DNA from: Acidobacteriota bacterium
GTDB taxonomy: Bacteria > Acidobacteriota > Blastocatellia > Pyrinomonadales > Pyrinomonadaceae
Assembly (NCBI GenBank): GCA_023436495.1
Contig: JAEZIT010000039.1
Location: forward strand, 1-46,580
Length of the DNA stretch: 46,580 bases
Direction: 5' to 3'
Under the pieces are notes generated by a model. The model saw nothing but the letters and a program-made list of their open reading frames with translations, was not told the DNA's origin and ran no database searches. Shown here piece by piece: positions 25,143 to 34,483 of this stretch; the first letter of the stretch is position 1; each line of letters begins with the position of its first letter. Made by a program: the position numbers and the translations under genes.

Positions 25143-25442
25143 ATGAAATTTGAAGATTATCAAACCGAAGCGAGCCAGACGGCTCTTTACCCCAATCGCC
25201 TAAATAACCTGGAATACCCGACGCTCGGCCTCGCGGGGGAAGCGGGCGAGGTCGCGAACATCGTGAAGAAGATACAACGCGATCACGGCGGCACGATCAC
25301 TGACGAGACCAGATTGAAACTGAAGGACGAACTCGGTGATGTGCTCTGGTACATTTCCGCTTGCGCGGACGAACTTGGCCTGACGCTGGGTGAGATCGCG
25401 GAATTTAACGTAAACAAACTTGCTAAAAGGCATGGCCGGTAG
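25143..25442 (+). CDS. MazG-like nucleotide pyrophosphohydrolase
   Basis: 99 residues from ATG 25143, eleven bases after folD. The single MazG domain carries the metal-binding glutamates: LGLAGEAGEVANIVKK (E-x2-E) and KDELGDVLWYISA (E-x2-D). Short one-domain members hydrolyse non-canonical or excess NTPs or dNTPs. An earlier in-frame ATG at 25098 overlaps the end of folD and would add 15 residues that do not fit the family. The order folD-mazG-coaE suggests a housekeeping operon. Confidence 0.85.
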   Translation: MKFEDYQTEASQTALYPNRLNNLEYPTLGLAGEAGEVANIVKKIQRDHGGTITDETRLKLKDELGDVLWYISACADELGLTLGEIAEFNVNKLAKRHGR

Positions 25443-25482
25443 GGAGAGTTTTCGGCAGCTGGTTTAGGCGTTTCGATATTTC

Positions 25483-26106
25483 GTGCTGAAAGTCGGGTTA
25501 ACAGGATCAATTGCGGTCGGGAAGACGTTCGTCTGCGATGTTTTTCGTGAATTAGGCTGTCATGTTCTCGATGCAGATCAGACGGCCCGAGATGTAGTCC
25601 GCCGGGACACTGTCGGACTTGCACGGATCGTAGAGGAATTCGGCGTCGGCGTGATCGATGCGGACGGTGAGCTCGATCGGGCTAAACTCGGCGCGATCGT
25701 TTTTGCCGACGAAAAGAAGCGGCTGCGGCTGAATTCGATAGTTCATCCCCTAGTTATCGCTGCGCAGGATCAATGGCTTCGCGAGCGTGAGTCGGCTGAT
25801 CCGGACGGGATCGCGATCATCGATGCGGCGCTGATGATCGAGTCCGGCGGATATAAGCGGTTCGATACGCTGATTGTCGTATGGTGCGAACCTGAGATAC
25901 AATTAGAACGGCTAATGAAACGCAACGGCCTGACCGAAGCGGACGCCATGCAACGGATCGCCACCCAAATGCCGCAGGAAGAGAAGAAGCAGTTCGCTGA
26001 CCTTTTGATCGATACCTCAAATGGTTTTGAGGATACGCGTCGGCAGGTCGCTGAAATTTTTCGGGAATTAAGCGTTTTGGGTAGAAATGACGAGCCGATA
26101 ACGTGA
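25483..26106 (+). CDS. coaE: Dephospho-CoA kinase
   Basis: Last step of coenzyme A synthesis: phosphorylates dephospho-CoA at the 3' hydroxyl. 207 residues from a GTG start. Walker A GSIAVGKT at residues 8-15, then DADQTARDVV (CoaE signature), LNSIVHPLVI, and the lid region with QLERLMKRNGLTEADAMQRI ending in IDTSNGFEDTRRQV. The final position of the P-loop is Thr rather than Ser, which is allowed. It is followed after four bases by the first peptide-binding protein gene. Confidence 0.94.
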   Translation: MLKVGLTGSIAVGKTFVCDVFRELGCHVLDADQTARDVVRRDTVGLARIVEEFGVGVIDADGELDRAKLGAIVFADEKKRLRLNSIVHPLVIAAQDQWLRERESADPDGIAIIDAALMIESGGYKRFDTLIVVWCEPEIQLERLMKRNGLTEADAMQRIATQMPQEEKKQFADLLIDTSNGFEDTRRQVAEIFRELSVLGRNDEPIT

Positions 26107-26110
26107 TCTT

Positions 26111-27988
26111 ATGCCGCGAATGAGCAACAGAAAGAGGCATATAACAAACTCCGTATACCGGAGTTTTGCTGTCTTGATGCTGTGCACATTCGCTTTTTTT
26201 GTTTCGGCATGTTCCGAGCTCCAACAGCCGACACCGGAGAAGTTCTTTGCTGAAACGGTGCCCCCGCGACAGCAGGAATTTCGATGGAGCAACGGACAGA
26301 TGCCGAAGAGCCTGGATCCGGCATTCGCGGCGGCACCGCCGGAAACCGACATCGTCAGGGCACTCTATGAAGGCCTCACCGACCTTGACCCCAAAACCCT
26401 GAAAGAGGTACCGGGCGTTGCCGAACGCTGGTCATCCAGCAGCGACCTGAAAACCTGGACATTTTACCTTCGAAAAGATGCGCGTTGGTCCAATGGCGAT
26501 CCGGTAACCGCAAAGGATTTTGTACGGTCGTGGACGCGGCTCGCTTCGCTGGGTGAACGAGCGGCACATCATCAACTTGTACGAAACATTGTCGGGCTCG
26601 AAAAGCTGCCTGGTGAAACCGCAGGCGAACTCCCGGATTTTCTCACACGCCAGCCAGGCGATACTGCTTTCCCGATCACTGAGGCAAATTCGAACACGAA
26701 TTCGAACTCGACATCCGTTCCCTATCTAGCAGCCAATTCGAATATCTCGAACATCCGGCAAGATCAGCCTGAACGTACAGGCCAAGCGGAAAAAAACAGG
26801 CGGGTCGGGGTTGAGGCTGTCAGCGACCGTGAACTAAAGGTAACGCTCAAACGTCCCGACAACGATTTGCCGAAGCTCGTTGCAAATCCGATCTTTCGTC
26901 CCGTCCACAATGCCGGAAAGGAGTTTGTGGCCGACAAATTGAATCCGAAGGCGGTCACGAACGGGCCGTTCCGTATAGCCGATCTGAGTGAGAACGGAAT
27001 AACGCTGGAAAGGGCCGAAGGCCATTGGCGGCGGGACGAGATAAAACTTGATCGGGTGCATTTTGTGCCTATGCCCGATGCAGAATCTGCTCTGCAGGCA
27101 TACCGCGACGGCCAACTTGACGCGGTCACAAATGCCGAATTCAAGCCGCTCGTGCTGAAACTGCTTTCTCCCTACGAAGATTTCCGGGTGACGACGCACA
27201 GTGCTCTCAATTTCTACGAATTCAACCTTGCACGTGCTCCGTTCAACGACCGTCGCGTGCGGGAGGCACTTGCGATCGCGATCGATCGGGAACGCCTTAC
27301 CGAGGCGGAAATGAAGGGTGCGACCCAGCCGGCATATAGCTTCATGCCGTTCAACGAACGGACGGGCGTTCGGATCAGTCAGGACAATCAGAAGGCGAAG
27401 GACCTGCTCAGCAAGGCCGGATACCCGGACGGCGAAAACTTTCCGGAGATCGAATTGCTAATAAACCGAAATGATACTCAGCAGAGGATCGCGCGGTCGG
27501 TCGTGCGGATGTGGAAGGAGAACCTCAATGTCGAAGCGACTATAGTCGTCAAAGATGCTTCGGAGATCGAAGCCGCAAGAGAAAATAAGGATTTCGATAT
27601 CGTCAGGCGCGGGGTCGTTTTGCCGACCACCGACGAGGCCGCAAATTTCATGGCTATATTCCCGCCGCGGGCGGAACCGAAGAGCGAGGAACGCCCCTCA
27701 GGTACGCCGGATGCCCATGCGTCGCCATCGGCGACGGCCACGCCGGCAATCGATGTAGCGAATGTTATCGGCAGCGAAAAGATCGTGGTTGCGCAAGATG
27801 CCGAGATCTTAAGCGAAGAACAGGCGATATTTGAACTGTACGCGATCCCGCTGTATTTCCCGACGTCGTACTCTCTTATCAAACCGTATATACATGGGTT
27901 TGATACGAACAGCCTGGACGCTCCCGCCTTGCATTCGGTTGTGATCGACAGTAACTGGCAACCTAAAAAACCCGTTCGGGAATCGTAA
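26111..27988 (+). CDS. Peptide ABC transporter substrate-binding lipoprotein (first copy)
   Basis: 625 residues. Lipobox FVSAC places the lipid on Cys34 (start could also be Met4 at 26120). SBP family 5 (OppA/DppA) fold: MPKSLDPAFA, ALYEGLTDLDP, FYLRKDARWSNGDPVTAKDF, VREALAIAIDRERLTE. Two insertions stand out: an Asn/Ser/Thr-rich patch near residues 195-215 (SNTNSNST) and a Pro/Ser/Ala-rich patch near 520-550 (PSGTPDAHASPSATATP), both probably disordered. It is the first of two adjacent binding proteins serving the permease downstream. A weak hairpin follows the stop. Confidence 0.88.
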   Translation: MPRMSNRKRHITNSVYRSFAVLMLCTFAFFVSACSELQQPTPEKFFAETVPPRQQEFRWSNGQMPKSLDPAFAAAPPETDIVRALYEGLTDLDPKTLKEVPGVAERWSSSSDLKTWTFYLRKDARWSNGDPVTAKDFVRSWTRLASLGERAAHHQLVRNIVGLEKLPGETAGELPDFLTRQPGDTAFPITEANSNTNSNSTSVPYLAANSNISNIRQDQPERTGQAEKNRRVGVEAVSDRELKVTLKRPDNDLPKLVANPIFRPVHNAGKEFVADKLNPKAVTNGPFRIADLSENGITLERAEGHWRRDEIKLDRVHFVPMPDAESALQAYRDGQLDAVTNAEFKPLVLKLLSPYEDFRVTTHSALNFYEFNLARAPFNDRRVREALAIAIDRERLTEAEMKGATQPAYSFMPFNERTGVRISQDNQKAKDLLSKAGYPDGENFPEIELLINRNDTQQRIARSVVRMWKENLNVEATIVVKDASEIEAARENKDFDIVRRGVVLPTTDEAANFMAIFPPRAEPKSEERPSGTPDAHASPSATATPAIDVANVIGSEKIVVAQDAEILSEEQAIFELYAIPLYFPTSYSLIKPYIHGFDTNSLDAPALHSVVIDSNWQPKKPVRES

Positions 27989-27998
27989 CATCTGGCCA

Positions 27999-28019
27999 AA
28001 CCCTAACGTTTTCAGGGTT
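27999..28019 (+). terminator. Weak hairpin after the first binding-protein gene
   Basis: AACCCT, nine bases, AGGGTT, eleven bases after the stop. No T-run follows, so it may attenuate or stabilise the transcript rather than end it. The 166-base gap to the next gene has no other gene; a possible TTGCCA -35 is near 28044. Confidence 0.3.
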
Positions 28020-28154
28020 ATGCCTGCTTCGGATAATTATTGCCAAAATTTGATTTTGCGTGATAAGTTATACCGCAGCAACAGTTTAATATTATCTCTC
28101 CAGATCTGATCGCGAGGTCAAATCAGACAAACGTAATAAAAGGGAGTTCGGATT

Positions 28155-30251
28155 ATGTTATCGACCGGCTTTTATAAATATCGCAGCCTGATCGCTATTG
28201 TTGTACTTGCATCGGTACTTGCCGGATGTTCGACGTCGGCATCGAGCAGATATTTCGGGAAAACGGAACCGCCCGCGGACAACGTAATGCGGTATATAAC
28301 CGGTTCGGAGCCTGAATCGCTCGATCCGCAGTTCGTAACCGGACAGCCGGAAGCCCGAATCATGATGGCGATCTACGAAGGGCTGGTCGAATATCACCCG
28401 ATAACGATGGAACCGATACCCGCGATCGCGGAAAGTTGGGAGATCAGCGGCGACGGCACCGAATATCTCTTTCATCTCAGGAATAATGCGAAGTTTTCGA
28501 ATGGTGACCCCATCACGGCCAAGGATTTCGTTTATTCGTTCCGCCGCGGCCTATCGCCGGAACTCGCTTCGCGAAATGCGAATCTTGCTTATTACATCAA
28601 ATACGCAGAGGCGTATAACGCAGGCCGTTCGTTCGTAAAAGACGCGAACGGGCAATTCCTGCGAAAGCGCGATTTCGAAGAAGTGAAGGACGGGGCCGTG
28701 GAAGCCGCGGCCGTGACAGAAAACTTCGGCGCGGAATCCGATTTCCACAAATTCATTCGGGAGCCCGAACGCCTGACGGTTCCGACAGACGAAAAAGAGC
28801 GGACCGAAGCGGTCGAGAAGAACGCGAAGCTAAAGGCCGCATTGCAGGGCAAACAACTGGTACCGGTAAAGGCAGAGGACATCGGCGTCGAGGCTATCGA
28901 TGAAAACACGGTTCGATTGACCCTTTATCAACCGGCTCCGTTTTTCCTGGGCCTGCTCGCACATCAGTTCTTCAGAGTAGTCCATCAGGGCTCGATCGAA
29001 AAATTCGGCAAAGATTGGCTGAAACCACAGAATATCGTTACCAGCGGGCCATTCAAGGTGTCTGTTTATCGGCCGTATGACGAGTTGATCGTAGTGCGCG
29101 ACACCAACTACTGGGATGCGAAAAACGTCAAGCTGGACGGAATCGCATTCTACCCGCTGGACGAGCAGACGACTATGCTGAATCTTTACAAATCCGGCGC
29201 CGTCGATGCTACCTATAACCACACGGTCCCGGCCGCCTGGAACGAAACCATCCGCCAATATAAGGCGGAATATTCGCTGCATCCTGAAGTTGCAATCGAA
29301 TATTACAGCCTCAGCGTGAAAAAGCCGCCGATGGACAATATCAAGGTGCGAAAGGCTCTAGCACTCGCGGTCGACCGGCAGGCCCTGGCGGAATTCCGAA
29401 AAACCCAAAAGCCCCTTGTGGACTTTACGCCCGAAGGGATCTTCCCGAAATACGAAGAGGCCAGGACCAAGGTCTATAACGAGCTTCTGAAGGCGCAGGG
29501 AAGCTCGATGGAGGAATGGAAGGCCCGTATCTTTGACCCTGAGAAAGCTAGGAAGTTATTGACGGAGGCGGGATATCCGGTTCAGCAAGCGGGAAACGGC
29601 TGGTCATGCCCGACGTTCCCGATAGATCAGGTTACGATCAATTACAACACGGCCGAATCGAACCAGCGCGTCGCGGAATTCATTCAGGCACAGTGGAAAC
29701 AGAATCTTGGGATCACGTTCCCGCTGAAGAACATGGAGTGGAAAACATTCCTGCCATTTAGATCGGGTGTCGAATATCAGGGCGCGGCCAGAAATGGCTG
29801 GGTCGGCGATTACATGGACCCATTTACTTTCCTAAACCTCTTCTATTCGCCGCAGAACGACGGAGCGACCGGATGGTGGGACCCGAAATACGACAAGATG
29901 CTCGACGATGCCAACAATGAAACCGATCCGGAGAAACGTTTCGAATTGCTTGCACGTGCGGAATTTTACGTAATGCAGCAGCAAGTCGTCGTTCCGCTGA
30001 CCACACAAGGCACAAGCTGGATGAAGAAACCATATATCAAAGGTCTCTACCCGAATCCGGGAACGCTTCACCCGTGGAAATTCGTTTACATCGAGCGCGA
30101 CCCGAGCAAATGGACGTCGAACATGGAGACGATCATGACGGACAGCGATCCGATGGTGGATGCCGAAGTAAAGGAACTTATGGCTACGCAAATTAGCATG
30201 GAAGAATCGAAGGCAGCCGAAGCAAAGAACGCAGCGGCACCGGTGGAATGA
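28155..30251 (+). CDS. oppA: Peptide ABC transporter substrate-binding lipoprotein (second copy)
   Basis: 698 residues; ribosome-binding site AGGGAG before ATG. Lipobox VLAGC lipidates Cys25. SBP family 5 motifs: GSEPESLDPQFVTG, AIYEGLVEYHP, FHLRNNAKFSNGDPITAKDF, KVRKALALAVDRQAL, and NYNTAESNQRVAEFIQAQW. It is larger than E. coli OppA (about 540); an insertion near residues 150-230 is charged and helical. The C-terminus ends in an Ala/Glu-rich tail. It is 13 bases from oppB, so it is the binding protein most tightly tied to this permease. Confidence 0.92.
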   Translation: MLSTGFYKYRSLIAIVVLASVLAGCSTSASSRYFGKTEPPADNVMRYITGSEPESLDPQFVTGQPEARIMMAIYEGLVEYHPITMEPIPAIAESWEISGDGTEYLFHLRNNAKFSNGDPITAKDFVYSFRRGLSPELASRNANLAYYIKYAEAYNAGRSFVKDANGQFLRKRDFEEVKDGAVEAAAVTENFGAESDFHKFIREPERLTVPTDEKERTEAVEKNAKLKAALQGKQLVPVKAEDIGVEAIDENTVRLTLYQPAPFFLGLLAHQFFRVVHQGSIEKFGKDWLKPQNIVTSGPFKVSVYRPYDELIVVRDTNYWDAKNVKLDGIAFYPLDEQTTMLNLYKSGAVDATYNHTVPAAWNETIRQYKAEYSLHPEVAIEYYSLSVKKPPMDNIKVRKALALAVDRQALAEFRKTQKPLVDFTPEGIFPKYEEARTKVYNELLKAQGSSMEEWKARIFDPEKARKLLTEAGYPVQQAGNGWSCPTFPIDQVTINYNTAESNQRVAEFIQAQWKQNLGITFPLKNMEWKTFLPFRSGVEYQGAARNGWVGDYMDPFTFLNLFYSPQNDGATGWWDPKYDKMLDDANNETDPEKRFELLARAEFYVMQQQVVVPLTTQGTSWMKKPYIKGLYPNPGTLHPWKFVYIERDPSKWTSNMETIMTDSDPMVDAEVKELMATQISMEESKAAEAKNAAAPVE

Positions 30252-30263
30252 TCTGGAGAACGA

Positions 30264-31181
30264 ATGCTTAGTTTCATTTTAAGAAGACTGCTCATTATTA
30301 TCCCGATGGCGCTGCTCGTCGTGACATTGACTTGGGGACTGATCCGCGTGGCCCCCGGTAATTTCTACTCGACAGAGAAACGCCTGCCGCCGGCGGTCGA
30401 AGAGAACATCAAAAAGAAATACGGACTCGATAAGCCGTGGTATCAGCAATACGGAATAATGATGCTGAATATCGTCAAGGGCGATTTCGGCGATTCCGTC
30501 CGTTATCAGGGACAGTCAGTCAACGAGATAATCAGACGGCATTTGCCATATTCGGCGACGATCGGGCTGTTGGCATATTTGCTGGCGTTGGTGGTCGGCC
30601 TTGCCGCGGGGATAATCGCGGCGCTTAAACAGAACTCGCTGTTCGATTACGGATCGATGGCGCTGGCAATGCTGGGGCTTTCGGTGCCGAACTTCGTTCT
30701 AGGGCCGATACTTGTACTTGTGTTCGCGCTTGGACTTTACTGGTTCCCGCCGGCGCGTTGGGGCGGGATCTCGAGCCTCGTTCTGCCGGTCATAACGCTT
30801 TCCGCCATCTATGCGGCGTACATCGCGCGGCTAACGCGAGCGGGAATGCTAGAGGTCATGCGGTCTGACTATATACGAACCGCGCGAGCGAAAGGATTGA
30901 ACGAAACAACGGTCCTGCTAAAACACGCGCTGCGCGGAGGGATTATTCCAGTTGTATCCTTCACCGGCCCGGCACTGGCGGCGCTGCTCGCGGGAACGGT
31001 CGTTGTGGAACGTGTATTTTCGATCCCGGGACTTGGGAACATTTTCATCCAGTCCGTGCTCAACCGCGACGAGCCCCTGATCCTCGGGATCGTGGCGTTT
31101 TTGTCGATCCTGATCATGATCTTTAACCTTATAGTGGATATTTCATACGGCTTTCTCGATCCGCGAATCCGGTACGAATAA
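30264..31181 (+). CDS. oppB: Oligopeptide/dipeptide ABC transporter permease (OppB/DppB type)
   Basis: 305 residues, six membrane helices. Starts with the family pattern MLSFILRRLLIIIPMALLV and APGNFY. The EAA loop that contacts the ATPase is YIRTARAKGLNETTVLLKHALRG near residue 205-228. The C-terminus has GLGNIFIQSVLNRDEPLILG and ends DPRIRYE, as in OppB/DppB. It pairs with the OppC-type permease downstream to form the channel. Confidence 0.94.
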   Translation: MLSFILRRLLIIIPMALLVVTLTWGLIRVAPGNFYSTEKRLPPAVEENIKKKYGLDKPWYQQYGIMMLNIVKGDFGDSVRYQGQSVNEIIRRHLPYSATIGLLAYLLALVVGLAAGIIAALKQNSLFDYGSMALAMLGLSVPNFVLGPILVLVFALGLYWFPPARWGGISSLVLPVITLSAIYAAYIARLTRAGMLEVMRSDYIRTARAKGLNETTVLLKHALRGGIIPVVSFTGPALAALLAGTVVVERVFSIPGLGNIFIQSVLNRDEPLILGIVAFLSILIMIFNLIVDISYGFLDPRIRYE

Positions 31182-31189
31182 AGAGTTTT

Positions 31190-31205
31190 GCCGCCGTTTG
31201 GCGGC
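31190..31205 (+). other. GC-rich hairpin between oppB and oppC
   Basis: GCCGCC, GTTT, GGCGGC: a six-pair GC stem in the 44-base gap, without a T-run. It may protect or adjust the relative amounts of the upstream and downstream parts of the mRNA. Confidence 0.45.
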
Positions 31206-31225
31206 CGCTGCGGAATGAACAATCT

Positions 31226-32188
31226 ATGGCAGAGAATATAGAACCGATCAAGGGAACCTCGCTGGCACGCGACGCATGGCGGCGGCTATTAAAGAATAAG
31301 CTGGCCGTATTTGGGATGATCGTGCTTGGCGTAATGCTGGTCGCGGTTACGTTCGGGCCGCCGATCATACGACTTACGACTGGTTTGACAGCGGATTATA
31401 TTCCGTCGGACGGAAACCTGATCAAATCGCTTCCGCCGTCGTGGCAGCATCCGATGGGCACGGACGAAGCCGGCCGCGACCTTCTCGCACGCGTGCTGCA
31501 GGGCGGGCGGATATCGCTGATGGTCGGGATCATATCGACGATCGTATCACTTATTGTCGGAGTTTCGTACGGAGCGATCGCCGGATATCTCGGCGGCCGC
31601 ATCGACAATATAATGATGCGCATCGTCGATATCATTTATGCGATCCCGTACATCCTGATCGTAATCGTTCTTCTTTCGGTTTTTGGCGGGCCGAATACGC
31701 CGGAATGGATCAAGTTTCTCTCTGAAAAGATCGGCGGCGCCGGCAATCAGGGGCTGAGCCAGATATTCCTGCTGTTCTTTGCTCTTGGCCTCGTCTCTTG
31801 GCTGACGATGGCGCGTGTGGTCCGCGGACAGATCCTTAGCCTGAAAAACCAGGAGTTCGTGCTGGCCGCAAAGGCGACCGGCGTTTCGACGCTGGGCATT
31901 ATCTTCCGGCATCTGGTCCCGAACGCTCTCGGGCCGGTGATCGTTTATGCGACGCTGACCGTCCCGAGCGTAATGCTCACCGAAGCATTCCTGTCATTTC
32001 TCGGCCTCGGCGTTCAGGCTCCGTACGCGTCCTGGGGCAGCCTTGCTTCCGACGGCATCAAGAACATCGCTATCTTTCCCTGGCAGCTCATCTTCCCGGG
32101 CGTGACAATGGCTCTGACGCTGTTCTCACTGAACTTTCTGGGCGATGGACTGCGCGACGCGCTCGACCCGCAGACGAGGAAATTCTGA
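31226..32188 (+). CDS. oppC: Oligopeptide/dipeptide ABC transporter permease (OppC/DppC type)
   Basis: 320 residues, six membrane helices. N-terminal OppC signature SLARDAWRRLLKNKLAVFGM, then HPMGTDEAGRDLLARVLQGGRISL, a hallmark of this subfamily. The EAA loop is FVLAAKATGVSTLGIIFRHLVPN. The C-terminus is FLGDGLRDALDPQTRKF. It forms the heterodimeric channel with the OppB-type subunit. Only 13 bases separate it from oppD. Confidence 0.95.
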   Translation: MAENIEPIKGTSLARDAWRRLLKNKLAVFGMIVLGVMLVAVTFGPPIIRLTTGLTADYIPSDGNLIKSLPPSWQHPMGTDEAGRDLLARVLQGGRISLMVGIISTIVSLIVGVSYGAIAGYLGGRIDNIMMRIVDIIYAIPYILIVIVLLSVFGGPNTPEWIKFLSEKIGGAGNQGLSQIFLLFFALGLVSWLTMARVVRGQILSLKNQEFVLAAKATGVSTLGIIFRHLVPNALGPVIVYATLTVPSVMLTEAFLSFLGLGVQAPYASWGSLASDGIKNIAIFPWQLIFPGVTMALTLFSLNFLGDGLRDALDPQTRKF

Positions 32189-32201
32189 TCAAAAATAATT
32201 A

Positions 32202-33227
32202 ATGAACAACAGCAACGGCACCATACTGTCGGTAAACAATCTGAAGACGTATTTCCAGACCGAGGACGGCATCGTAAAGGCAGTGGACGGAATCACGTTT
32301 ACGCTTGAAAAGGGCGAGACACTCGGCATCGTCGGCGAATCCGGCAGCGGAAAATCGGTGACGAATCTTTCCGTGATGCGCCTGATACCGGAACCGCCGG
32401 GAAAGATCGTGGACGGTGACATCATTTTCAGCGGTATTGACGTAAGAAAGCTCTCGATCGACGAGGTCCGGAAGATCCGCGGAAAGCGTATCGCGATGAT
32501 CTTTCAGGATCCGATGACGTCGCTCAACCCGTTCCTGAAGATATCGACGCAGCTGATGGAAGTGACGCAGCTTCATCTTGGGCATTCAAAGGAACAAGCA
32601 TACGAACATGCCGTCAAAATGCTTAGAACGGTTGGCATTCCCGACGCCGAGGCTCGTATCGATGATTATCCGCACGAATTTTCGGGCGGTATGCGACAGC
32701 GCGTGATGATCGCGATGGCGCTTAGCTGCGATCCGGAACTGCTGATCGCGGACGAACCGACCACGGCTCTGGACGTGACGATCCAGGCACAGATCTTAGA
32801 GCTGATCAAAGACCTGAAAGACCGAATGGGTACGAGCGTCATTCTGATCACTCATGACCTCGGCGTCGTTGCCGGCATGACCGACAAGATCATAGTGATG
32901 TATGCCGGTAAGGTGTTCGAGCAGGCTCCGACGCGGGAACTGTTCGCGACGCCGGCGAACCCCTATACGAAAGGGTTGTTGAAAAGTGTGCCTGACCCGG
33001 CACACGAGCAGGGAAAAGAGCTGTATCAGATCCCGGGATTGCCGCCCGACGTGGCCCATCTGCCGTCGGGATGTCCATTTGCGGAGCGCTGCTACCGTGC
33101 AGAGGACATTTGCCGCAAAGAGTTTCCGCCGTTCGTACAGATAAACACGGACCACTATTCGCTGTGCCATTTTGCGGACGAGGTCTACGCGGAATCAGTG
33201 AAGGAAAGCGGAACGCGAATAGGCTAA
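32202..33227 (+). CDS. oppD: Oligopeptide ABC transporter ATP-binding protein (OppD/DppD type)
   Basis: 341 residues. Walker A GESGSGKS (45-52), Q-loop FQDPMTSLNP, ABC signature SGGMRQR (161-167), Walker B LLIADEP (180-186), switch His in LITHDLGVVAG. The C-terminal oligopeptide-transporter domain has GCPFAERCYRAEDIC and a later SLCHF, the four-cysteine pattern that in related DppD proteins binds an iron-sulfur cluster. It is one of two unlike ATPases driving import. Confidence 0.95.
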   Translation: MNNSNGTILSVNNLKTYFQTEDGIVKAVDGITFTLEKGETLGIVGESGSGKSVTNLSVMRLIPEPPGKIVDGDIIFSGIDVRKLSIDEVRKIRGKRIAMIFQDPMTSLNPFLKISTQLMEVTQLHLGHSKEQAYEHAVKMLRTVGIPDAEARIDDYPHEFSGGMRQRVMIAMALSCDPELLIADEPTTALDVTIQAQILELIKDLKDRMGTSVILITHDLGVVAGMTDKIIVMYAGKVFEQAPTRELFATPANPYTKGLLKSVPDPAHEQGKELYQIPGLPPDVAHLPSGCPFAERCYRAEDICRKEFPPFVQINTDHYSLCHFADEVYAESVKESGTRIG

Positions 33228-33234
33228 GAGTTTT

Positions 33235-33274
33235 GCGGCCTTTTCGTGAATCTACTTTTACTCACGAAAACCGC
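33235..33274 (+). other. Long hairpin between oppD and oppF
   Basis: GCGG-CC-TTTTCGTGA, a 12-base loop, TCACGAAAA-CCGC: nine plus four pairs with a two-base bulge. The arms are followed by CAAGAACTC, not a T-run. It lies in the 98-base gap inside the operon and may tune expression of the second ATPase. Confidence 0.5.
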
Positions 33275-33325
33275 CAAGAACTCAAGAGACGGTGAAGGGG
33301 CAGGATTCAATTTATTAAGAGATCA

Positions 33326-34363
33326 ATGGAAAAGAACGGAAACAATTTGATATCACTTCAGGACCTCAAGGTCCATTACAAACTCGGCGGCGGCCTGTTC
33401 AAAGAGGCGAAGTACGTAAAAGCCGTCGACGGAGTCACGCTTGATATCAAAAAGGGCGAGACACTTGGCCTCGTAGGGGAATCGGGCTGCGGAAAATCCA
33501 CGCTTGGGAAGGCGATCCTTCGCCTGACGGAGCCGACGGGTGGACGCGTCATGTACCACGGAAGCGACCTCGCCGTATTGTCGCAAAGCAGCATGCGCGA
33601 GCACCGTAAGCACCTGCAGATGATCTTTCAGGACCCCTATGCGTCGCTGAACCCGCGAATGACGGTCGGCAATATCATCGGCGAGCCGATCCGCACATAC
33701 GGCCTTTCGAATGGGCAGTCGGTCGAATCGCGTGTGCAGGAGCTTATGGAAACAGTGGGCCTGAGCCGCCGGTTCGTAAAGCGTTACCCGCACGAGTTTT
33801 CCGGCGGTCAGCGGCAGAGGATCGGCATTGCCCGCGCCTTAGCGGTCGATCCGGAATTTATCGTCGCGGACGAACCTATTTCGGCACTCGACGTCTCCAT
33901 TCAGGCTCAGATCATGAACCTGATGGAGAAATTGCAAGCGGAAAAGAATCTGACTTACCTCTTTATCTCGCACGACCTGCGTGCCGTGCGGCATTTATCG
34001 GACCGAGTCGCCGTGATGTATCTCGGCAAGATAGTCGAGCTGGCAGACGGAAAGGAGATCTATGACCAACCGCTGATGCCTTATACCATCGCGTTGATAT
34101 CGGCGGTTCCGGTGCCGGATCCCGAGGTCGAAGCGGCCCGCGAACGGATAATTCTGACGGGCGATGTCCCGTCGCCCATAAATCCGCCGTCAGGCTGCCC
34201 GTTCCATACGCGCTGCGCCTACGCGATCGAAGAATGCAAGGCGAAAGTACCGCAATTGGTCGAGATCAAACCGAGGCATTATGCGGCCTGTATTAGGATC
34301 AACTCGAAGAATCCGGACATTCGGGAGAATGCCAAACTGGGGCTTGGAGCAATCGGAAATTGA
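33326..34363 (+). CDS. oppF: Oligopeptide ABC transporter ATP-binding protein (OppF/DppF type)
   Basis: 345 residues. Walker A GESGCGKS (51-58), Q-loop FQDPYASLNPR, signature FSGGQRQRIGIARAL, Walker B FIVADEPISALD, switch His FISHDLRAVRHL. The C-terminal domain holds PSGCPFHTRCAYAIEEC and AACIRI. It completes an A-A-B-C-D-F importer for peptides. A bidirectional terminator follows. Confidence 0.95.
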   Translation: MEKNGNNLISLQDLKVHYKLGGGLFKEAKYVKAVDGVTLDIKKGETLGLVGESGCGKSTLGKAILRLTEPTGGRVMYHGSDLAVLSQSSMREHRKHLQMIFQDPYASLNPRMTVGNIIGEPIRTYGLSNGQSVESRVQELMETVGLSRRFVKRYPHEFSGGQRQRIGIARALAVDPEFIVADEPISALDVSIQAQIMNLMEKLQAEKNLTYLFISHDLRAVRHLSDRVAVMYLGKIVELADGKEIYDQPLMPYTIALISAVPVPDPEVEAARERIILTGDVPSPINPPSGCPFHTRCAYAIEECKAKVPQLVEIKPRHYAACIRINSKNPDIRENAKLGLGAIGN

Positions 34364-34395
34364 TGTGCTGCTCGCGGCACTGAGTCCAGATAGCT

Positions 34396-34430
34396 AAAAA
34401 GGGTCGGCGGATCAATTCCATCGACCCTTT
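34396..34430. terminator. Bidirectional terminator between oppF and the DUF2383 gene
   Basis: AAAGGGTCG, a 15-base loop, CGACCCTTT: nine perfect pairs. Read leftward, five T follow the stem; read rightward, three T are in the stem end. It serves two convergent genes. Confidence 0.75.
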
Positions 34431-34432
34431 GC

Positions 34433-34474
34433 TACAGGCTGCAGTATATAAATGGAGATAATTTACAGCCTGTA
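34433..34474. repeat. Second inverted repeat next to the terminator
   Basis: TACAGGCTG at 34433-34441 and CAGCCTGTA at 34466-34474, perfect nine-base arms with a 24-base AT-rich loop. It lies nine bases beyond the stop of the leftward DUF2383 gene and may be a first stem of a double terminator. Confidence 0.5.
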
Positions 34475-34483
34475 AACCAGATC

